This document shows, piece after piece, positions 59,502-64,000 of a DNA stretch of 64,000 bases. The notes beneath the pieces were generated by a model that saw only the letters and a list, made by a program, of their open reading frames with translations, was not told the DNA's origin and ran no database searches. The stretch comes from Oscillospiraceae bacterium (GTDB lineage Bacteria > Bacillota > Clostridia > Oscillospirales > Ruminococcaceae). Made by a program: the position numbers and the translations under genes. The first letter of the stretch is position 1. Each line of letters starts with the position of its first letter. The DNA lies in contig JAQXGE010000045.1 of the NCBI GenBank assembly GCA_029006135.1, positions 62,001 to 126,000 of the forward strand. The letters are read 5' to 3'.

Positions 59502-59948
59502 ATGGCTGCAAAGAGTTCAAGGACCCATTCTCCGAAGCAAAAAAAGCCTGGCGGCAAGCGCCGCACTAACCCGGCACTCGTTCTTTTGTACAGCTTTGGG
59601 TGTGGAACGGGTGCGGCAATGATTTTACTGGCGATAATGGCACAGATATTTTCCCATACAGCTCTATCTCTCGATCTCGTCAGACCTTTTGCCAGCGCTG
59701 CGGCTGCGGTCGGAGCATTGATTTCCGGGTATCTTCTGGCTAATGGACTGCAGCAGAAAAGACTGTTTTGCGGTGCGGCAAGCGGAGGATTCTTTTGTCT
59801 CTGTCTGCTGTGCGCCACTCTCATTCAAGGACTGACACCTGCCATAGACCAGAGCTCTGCAACGATGCTTGCTTCACTTTTGCTTGGCGGAACAATAGGC
59901 GGTGGTCTTAGTGCACTGGGAGCGCCCTCTGGCGTTTCCCGACATTGA
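59502..59948 (+). CDS. TIGR04086-family membrane protein
   Basis: A 148-residue membrane protein of the TIGR04086 group, often next to yajC in Clostridia; function unknown. A basic N-terminus (KSSRTHSPKQKKPGGKRR) is followed by four hydrophobic helices (about 25-50, 57-77, 82-105, 117-140), of which ASLLLGGTIGGGLSALG is the last. I chose the ATG at 59502; an ATG at 59484 lies in the terminator stem. The stop overlaps the next ATG (TGATG). Expression would need read-through of the yajC terminator or an unseen promoter. Confidence 0.75.
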   Translation: MAAKSSRTHSPKQKKPGGKRRTNPALVLLYSFGCGTGAAMILLAIMAQIFSHTALSLDLVRPFASAAAAVGALISGYLLANGLQQKRLFCGAASGGFFCLCLLCATLIQGLTPAIDQSSATMLASLLLGGTIGGGLSALGAPSGVSRH

Positions 59949-60610
59949 TGCGCGCCGCAGTGGTTCGGTCCGGCCGCCCCCGAATGCCCGTACAGCGTCA
60001 GGCGGCTAAGCCACCGACAACAACGCCGCAGAACCGCAAAGCCAAGCAACCCCGAATAATTCCATATCTTTTGACCATCGCCTTTTTGTTTGGCTATCTT
60101 GCAGGGATTCCTCTGGGACGCATTGAAACGGTCGGATATGGGACAGCGCTGGCGAAATATTACATGGAACCGTCAAATTTCCAAAAATTCTCTTCCGCGT
60201 TCACGGGGCTCTTCTCCGGGGCATTTCTTCAGTCCACCTGGGTGCTGCTTTGCGGCTTTCATATTGGCGGAGAAACTTTACTGGCTGTATTCTTTGCGTC
60301 CAAAGGAATTTTGATGGGATTATGTGCTTCCTGCGTTTATCTGACGGGCGGCGCTCATGCACTCTTTGAGCACTGGCTCATAACTTGCTTGCCGGATCTT
60401 GCGCTATTTTTCGCCATGCTCTGGCTTTCAATCTGGGCGTGCCGTTTAAGTGGTTTTCTGCGTCATATGGCTTTGAACGGCGGAAGAAAAATCCTGGCAG
60501 GGGAGATGCGCCAGCTGCTGTTTCATTATTTGATTACAGTGGCACTTTGTACAGCGATATGTGCTTTCTGTGCCGGGTTAGATGTCTTCTTCGTCCGAAT
60601 CCTGTTCTAA
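59948..60610 (+). CDS. SpoIIM-like membrane protein
   Basis: A 220-residue membrane protein with five or six helices. A basic N-terminal region with RSGRPRMPVQRQAAK is followed by the first helix (YLLTIAFLFGYLAGIPLG), and later FSGAFLQSTWVLLCGFHIGG and VFFASKGILMGLCASCVYL, which resemble the core of stage II sporulation protein M, part of the engulfment complex with SpoIID and SpoIIP. In Bacillus spoIIM lies near the xerD-type gene, as here, in convergent orientation. The start at 59948 overlaps the preceding stop. The last 33 bases overlap the 3' end of the recombinase gene. Confidence 0.65.
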   Translation: MRAAVVRSGRPRMPVQRQAAKPPTTTPQNRKAKQPRIIPYLLTIAFLFGYLAGIPLGRIETVGYGTALAKYYMEPSNFQKFSSAFTGLFSGAFLQSTWVLLCGFHIGGETLLAVFFASKGILMGLCASCVYLTGGAHALFEHWLITCLPDLALFFAMLWLSIWACRLSGFLRHMALNGGRKILAGEMRQLLFHYLITVALCTAICAFCAGLDVFFVRILF

Positions 60611-61666
60611 TTCATTCTCCGCGCTTCTGCGGGGTTCGGCATAATCTTCATTGGCAATGGGCGAACAATTCACTGCCTGACGGAGCTGTGCTTGGTTGAT
60701 ATGGGTGTAGATTTGTGTTGTGGATACATTTTCGTGACCGAGAATCTCCTTGAGCGCCAACATATCAACGCCGCCCTGGTACATCAAGGTTGCCGCCGTA
60801 TGGCGTAGTTTGTGGGGAGAATATCCCTTTCCGTCAAGTCCTGCGGATTGCAGGCATTTTTCTACGATTTGCTCTACGCGCCGTGCCGTCAGGCGTTTTC
60901 CGGTCCGTTTGGAGACAAAAAGTGCCTGCTTATCAATCAGCTTTGGAAGCGCTGCACGCTTGGGCAGATAATGCGACAGCGCCGTCTTGCAGGAATTGTT
61001 CAGATAGACCAGTCTCTCTTTATTGCCTTTGCCAACGATACGGATGGTATCGTCCTTGAAATCGCCAAGATCGATGGTGACAAGTTCAGCCAAACGCATC
61101 CCACAGTTGAGAAAAAGCGTCAAAATACAAAAATCTCGCTCATAGAAGTCACTTTGTATATTATTTAACAAAGATAAACTTTCGTCAACGCTTAAATATT
61201 TCGGCAGGGCCTTCTTGGGAGCGCCCAAACTGATGTTTTCAGTAGGATTTTTGATTCGATTTCCGTTTTTGTCGGTGTATTCGCCGAGATAACCACTGCC
61301 CAGATAACCGAAAAAACCGCGCAGGGCGCTGAGCTTTCTCGCACGCGCCTTTGAACCGTTGGAATGGCTGCGGGCATAGTCCAGGAAATTGATGATGTCA
61401 CGCTTTTGAACCGTTTTAATTTGATCCAGAGTAATACAGGTCAAATCTATCTGTTCGGCAGGTGTAGCATCATCTGAAAGTTCAGGGTGCCAAATGCACA
61501 TCATATAACGAAAGAAGCTGCGCAGGTCCAGATAATAGCCATTGATGGTACGGGGCGAACGCAGTTTCACAACATCCAGGTAATGGAGATATTCTATAAC
61601 GGCATCCGGTATATCCAAATACGGTGCGTGGCGGTCAGGATGCGCCACATCTATATAAGAACTCAT
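60578..61666 (-). CDS. Tyrosine recombinase, XerC/XerD family
   Basis: A 362-residue site-specific tyrosine recombinase. N-terminal core-binding domain (about 18-150, with TINGYYLDLRSFFRYM) and C-terminal catalytic domain with all active residues: Arg in NCGMRLAELV, Lys in GKGNKERLVYL, HxxR in SPHKLRHTAA, His in ILGHENVSTT and Tyr in TQIYTHI. The family includes chromosome dimer resolvases (XerC, XerD, XerH, XerS) and mobile-element integrases; no element is seen around it. The ATG at 61666 follows aggggagagg. A 28-base palindrome lies directly in its leader. The C-terminal 30 residues are acidic (ENELEQDSDEEDI). Confidence 0.93.
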   Translation of the reverse strand: MSSYIDVAHPDRHAPYLDIPDAVIEYLHYLDVVKLRSPRTINGYYLDLRSFFRYMMCIWHPELSDDATPAEQIDLTCITLDQIKTVQKRDIINFLDYARSHSNGSKARARKLSALRGFFGYLGSGYLGEYTDKNGNRIKNPTENISLGAPKKALPKYLSVDESLSLLNNIQSDFYERDFCILTLFLNCGMRLAELVTIDLGDFKDDTIRIVGKGNKERLVYLNNSCKTALSHYLPKRAALPKLIDKQALFVSKRTGKRLTARRVEQIVEKCLQSAGLDGKGYSPHKLRHTAATLMYQGGVDMLALKEILGHENVSTTQIYTHINQAQLRQAVNCSPIANEDYAEPRRSAENELEQDSDEEDI

Positions 61667-61683
61667 AAAAACCTCTCCCCTAT

Positions 61684-61711
61684 ATTTCGCTAAACTTACA
61701 TTTAGCGAAAT
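61684..61711. repeat. Perfect 11-6-11 palindrome in the recombinase leader
   Basis: Arms ATTTCGCTAAA (61684-61694) and TTTAGCGAAAT (61701-61711) are exact reverse complements around CTTACA. The total of 28 bases with a six-base centre equals the layout of a dif recombination site. It also starts only two bases from the ribosome binding site and lies just after the predicted transcription start, so it may be an operator or an RNA hairpin. Confidence 0.8.
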
Positions 61712-61724
61712 TAAGTATATTGAA

Positions 61725-61753
61725 ATTATACCACCTCCCTCGTTCATCGTCAA
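61725..61753 (-). promoter_or_regulatory. Promoter of the Xer recombinase
   Basis: On the minus strand TTGACG (61748-61753), 17 bases, TATAAT (61725-61730). A strong predicted promoter; the palindrome at 61684-61711 is at about +7 to +34 of the transcript. Confidence 0.82.
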
Positions 61754-61778
61754 GATTTTTCCGCTCTTTTCTAAGCAT

Positions 61779-61817
61779 AAAAGGCTGCGAATCCCTTGGA
61801 GGATTCGCAGCCTTTTT
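61779..61817. terminator. Terminator of the radA-sseB-like operon
   Basis: Arms AAAAGGCTGCGAATCC and GGATTCGCAGCCTTTT with a six-base loop. On the minus strand it follows the DUF7916-like gene by about 25 bases and separates it from the recombinase promoter. Confidence 0.87.
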
Positions 61818-61840
61818 CAAGTAAAACTATTTGAATAAAA

Positions 61841-62770
61841 TCAGCGGTTGATGGACTGTGCCATGCGGTGATAGGTATGGCGCTCACCACGGATTGCAAT
61901 CGAATACGCCAAGATGTTCTGCGGCAGCGCCATGCCCGGAACGCCGGTATCACCAATGTGATGAACGTCAGCACCGGCCATTTTACACAGCAGTGCAATC
62001 TGGCGGATGGTGGCAGTGTCTGCCCCTTCCTGTGAGGTGCCGATGGCGGTCATCAGCAATTTCCCGCGGCTGTGCACGAAATCGGCCAGATGGTGCACAA
62101 CATCCATAGTAATTCCTGGTACCGTTCCGGGTGCAGGTGCCAGAATCATGTCAGCGCCTGCGTCAATAAACGCCTCCGCGTCCGCCTGCGTCATGATATT
62201 GGCGCCGCTCTGACTCAGAACGCCGGCACCGTGCATTTTTCCGGCAGCGAGAATAACATCACTGCCCACTGCGTCCCGAATCTGCTGGAGGGACGAAACG
62301 ATTGCCTCGTTCGTCACGCCGTTGCCCGGGTTTCCGGTCAGGAGAATGAAATCCACGCCCATATCGCGTGCACGAATCGCATTTTGTGCGGTTGCCAGCC
62401 GTCCGGCAGACATCTGCCAGAGTGTACCGTCATTGCTATGGGCCGCTTGAGGATTGACCGGTTCAAGATTGATGCCGATTACCCGGCCCGTCAGCCGCTT
62501 TAGTTCACGAACCGTTTCCTCCGGAGCGACTTTGGGCAAGGCTTGAATGACAGGATGAACTACGTCAAACATATTGAGCAGCAGAATATCTGCACTCAAG
62601 GAGGCGGCGTATTCCGCATTTGTCACATCAGCCAGAAGCGGCTGTGTAATCCCAATCGTTTCACAAGCAAGCACGCGGCCCTCACTGGCAGCAATGGATT
62701 GTAAAAGGGCCTTCTTACCATAACTGCGCAAGTCAGATGCAGTGCAATCCAAAAGACGCTTGACCATCAT
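61841..62770 (-). CDS. TIM-barrel-like protein of unknown function (DUF7916-like)
   Basis: A 309-residue cytosolic protein. Seen: MVKRLLDCTASDLRSYGKKALLQ at the start, ETIGITQPLLADVTNAEYAAS, LLTGNPGNGVTNEAI near residue 145, ILAAGKMHGAG, and AGADMILAPAPGTVPGIT. The alternating strand/helix pattern with Gly-rich loops suggests a TIM barrel with a phosphate site. I believe it belongs to an uncharacterised family (DUF7916; older records label such proteins PEP-phosphonomutase-like or haloacid-dehalogenase-like), but that name is from memory. The ATG overlaps the stop of the SseB-like gene and a gaggagg site lies in its end. Confidence 0.6.
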   Translation of the reverse strand: MMVKRLLDCTASDLRSYGKKALLQSIAASEGRVLACETIGITQPLLADVTNAEYAASLSADILLLNMFDVVHPVIQALPKVAPEETVRELKRLTGRVIGINLEPVNPQAAHSNDGTLWQMSAGRLATAQNAIRARDMGVDFILLTGNPGNGVTNEAIVSSLQQIRDAVGSDVILAAGKMHGAGVLSQSGANIMTQADAEAFIDAGADMILAPAPGTVPGITMDVVHHLADFVHSRGKLLMTAIGTSQEGADTATIRQIALLCKMAGADVHHIGDTGVPGMALPQNILAYSIAIRGERHTYHRMAQSINR

Positions 62771-63705
62771 TCGTCCTCCTCATCGTCTTCGTCATAAATG
62801 CGGCCCTGACCCTTAATATAAAAGGCATCGCTCCCCTTCATCCCCTGCTGGCCGAGCGGAGAGGCAGATGTTGTGATGTTCATATTCATTTTCTTTTCGC
62901 TGTCAACCAGATACGGACGGGCTGCAGCGGCGACAGCCTTGAACAGTTCGTCATCTTTGGGAGCGTCCAGCACCAGTAAGTAGCTTTTGCTTGTGTCATT
63001 AATCACCATGATCTGCAGATAAGCGGCTGCTACAGAGGGATACTGCTCCATCACACTGCACAGTGGGTCAACCAATGCGTCAGGATATGCAGTCGGTTCC
63101 ACGATGGTTACCTTGTCGCCGGGTTTAATCTGAGCAGCCTGGAGCGCTGCATTATCGGCGGCAGCCTGTTTGGCGCGGACCATCATCTCATTGCGCTGAC
63201 GAAGAAGCGAATCGACCATTTCACTTGTAAAGCGAAGATTCTCACCGAACGGATTAAGAATAAAACCGGACACACGGTCATTGCCTTTGAGCATCCGCGC
63301 ATAGTCGTCAAAGCGAAGAACCATGACCTGATTGGCGGGATTCCCCTTCCACTTTTTCAGTTCCTCCTCATCGGTGAACGCGGTGAAAAAGGATTTTCCG
63401 TCCGTACCTTTAAGGAGAGAAAAAGTGATTTTCGTATCTTTGGGTAAGACAACGCGGCCATTGGCATCGGGTTTGGGCTGTGATTTACCCATATCAATTT
63501 GCGCGGGAGCCAAAAACGCCCCACGCATCATCTGATTGATTACGGCGTTAAAATTCTGGGGCGTGTTTTCTTTCCGCAGTGCGGCGGCAGCTTCTTTCAG
63601 TTCAGGGTTGGAAATTTTGGGCCTTTGCGGTGCCTGCGGCCGTACATTCAAAGGTGCAGTGTTTTTTTGCGGCTGTATCTTCTTGCCGCCGGATTTTCCA
63701 CTCAT
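62767..63705 (-). CDS. SseB-like protein
   Basis: A 312-residue cytosolic protein with an SseB N-terminal domain and an SseB C-terminal domain. Seen: KDTKITFSLLKGTDGKSFFTAFTDEEELKKW (about 100-130), FDDYARMLKGNDRVSGFILNPFGENLRF (about 140-168), and a second half with TIVEPTAYPDALVDPLCSVMEQYPSVAAAYLQ. SseB was named from enhanced serine sensitivity in E. coli; its molecular role is unclear. A basic, Pro/Gln-rich N-terminus and the acidic end YDEDDEEDE are extra. The ATG at 63705 follows gaagaaggag. It is co-transcribed with radA upstream. Confidence 0.75.
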   Translation of the reverse strand: MSGKSGGKKIQPQKNTAPLNVRPQAPQRPKISNPELKEAAAALRKENTPQNFNAVINQMMRGAFLAPAQIDMGKSQPKPDANGRVVLPKDTKITFSLLKGTDGKSFFTAFTDEEELKKWKGNPANQVMVLRFDDYARMLKGNDRVSGFILNPFGENLRFTSEMVDSLLRQRNEMMVRAKQAAADNAALQAAQIKPGDKVTIVEPTAYPDALVDPLCSVMEQYPSVAAAYLQIMVINDTSKSYLLVLDAPKDDELFKAVAAAARPYLVDSEKKMNMNITTSASPLGQQGMKGSDAFYIKGQGRIYDEDDEEDE

Positions 63706-63738
63706 CGGTATTCTCCTTCTTCGGGCGGATGCCCACAA

Positions 63739-64000
63739 TCAATCTTTTAGTTTTATCGAATTGATGGCGTCCCGCAGGTAAGCAGCACCTATCAGGTGCA
63801 GACCGGGAAACTGTGCGGAATCCAACATTTTCAGGTTGTGTTTGGGAACTATAGCGGTATCAAATCCTATGCGCTGTGCTTCGCGCAGGCGGGTTTCGAG
63901 ATGCGGAACACTGCGAATTTCTCCACCCAGCCCAATCTCGCCAATGGCCAGTGTTTTTTCAGGAACAGGCAAATCCAACAAACTGGAAGCCATCGCAAGG
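63739..64000 (-). CDS. radA: DNA repair protein RadA (3' end, cut by window edge)
   Basis: The C-terminal 85 or so residues of RadA, the ATP-dependent branch-migration protein of recombination, continuing past the right edge. Seen: PEKTLAIGEIGLGGEIRSVPHLETRLREAQRIGFDTAIVP (the Lon-protease-like C-terminal domain typical of RadA), and the end GAAYLRDAINSIKLKD. The RecA-like core and zinc finger lie outside. The stop at 63739 is 33 bases before the next gene, so radA, the SseB-like gene and the DUF7916-like gene form one operon. Confidence 0.9.
   Translation of the reverse strand, partial: LAMASSLLDLPVPEKTLAIGEIGLGGEIRSVPHLETRLREAQRIGFDTAIVPKHNLKMLDSAQFPGLHLIGAAYLRDAINSIKLKD

Noticed and set aside
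60578..61666. Integrase of a mobile element
   Set aside because: No excisionase, attachment repeats, tRNA target or cargo genes lie around it; housekeeping genes flank it on both sides, so a chromosomal Xer role is likelier.

Overview
The window looks like a chromosomal segment of a spore-forming, Gram-positive anaerobe of the class Clostridia, most likely an Oscillospiraceae-type gut bacterium with intermediate G+C (about half, judged by eye). The basis is gene content: HprK, RapZ, WhiA, SpoIIGA, sigma-E, sigma-G, a YlmC/YmxH-type PRC-barrel protein, DUF951, DUF4364 and TIGR04086 proteins, together with aggaggt-type ribosome binding sites. Taxonomy is inference; no rRNA is present.

Layout. 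1-9.8 kb: a plus-strand run hprK (cut by the left edge), PHP phosphatase, ROK kinase, murB, rapZ, whiA, dnaE and pfkA (own promoter). 9.8-12.7 kb: rpsB-tsf, then xpt on the minus strand. 12.8-17.9 kb: a complete livJHMGF branched-chain amino acid ABC operon with an attenuator and internal promoter after livJ. 18.0-19.7 kb: a tocopherol-cyclase-like protein and a cysteine hydrolase. 19.8-24.0 kb: an AT-rich minus-strand island with a lipoprotein, an ABC ATPase, two unequal membrane subunits, and a broken second copy of the lipoprotein's 3' end. 24.1-29.7 kb: a lactose-type cluster (lacZ and GPH sugar symporter on minus, divergent AraC regulator on plus). 29.8-36.5 kb: DUF4364 and S1 proteins on minus, then DUF951, prfA, Sua5/TsaC, coaE, lytic transglycosylase and M18 aminopeptidase on plus. 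36.7-38.3 kb: a radical SAM protein. 38.4-43 kb: spoIIGA-sigE, an opposing small membrane-anchored gene, sigG, a HAD phosphatase on minus, ylmC/ymxH and a ComEA-like gene. 43-49.7 kb: ppk1, an SRPBCC protein, an M23-M50 pair resembling SpoIVFA/SpoIVFB, and a polar amino acid ABC transporter. 49.7-56.7 kb: nadE, and an L-box (lysine riboswitch) operon asd-dapA-dapB-capA-ACT, all minus. 56.7-60.6 kb: queA, tgt, yajC, a TIGR04086 protein and a SpoIIM-like protein. 60.6-64 kb, minus: an Xer-type recombinase, a DUF7916-like protein, an SseB-like protein and the radA 3' end.

How the genes fit together: most are housekeeping genes (cell wall, replication, translation, tRNA modification, diaminopimelate/lysine synthesis) plus the mother-cell and forespore sigma cascade. 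The accessory parts are the lac cluster, the AT-rich ABC/lipoprotein island, and the amino acid uptake systems.

Most interesting signals: a perfect 11-6-11 palindrome in the leader of the Xer recombinase, which has the size of a dif site; overlapping back-to-back promoters for queA and the lysine-riboswitch operon; a Shine-Dalgarno sequence buried in a terminator stem behind yajC; an opposing gene lodged between sigE and sigG; an ACT-only protein in the riboswitch operon; and the ABC/lipoprotein island with its decayed duplicate. I saw no tRNA, rRNA, CRISPR array, insertion sequence or prophage.
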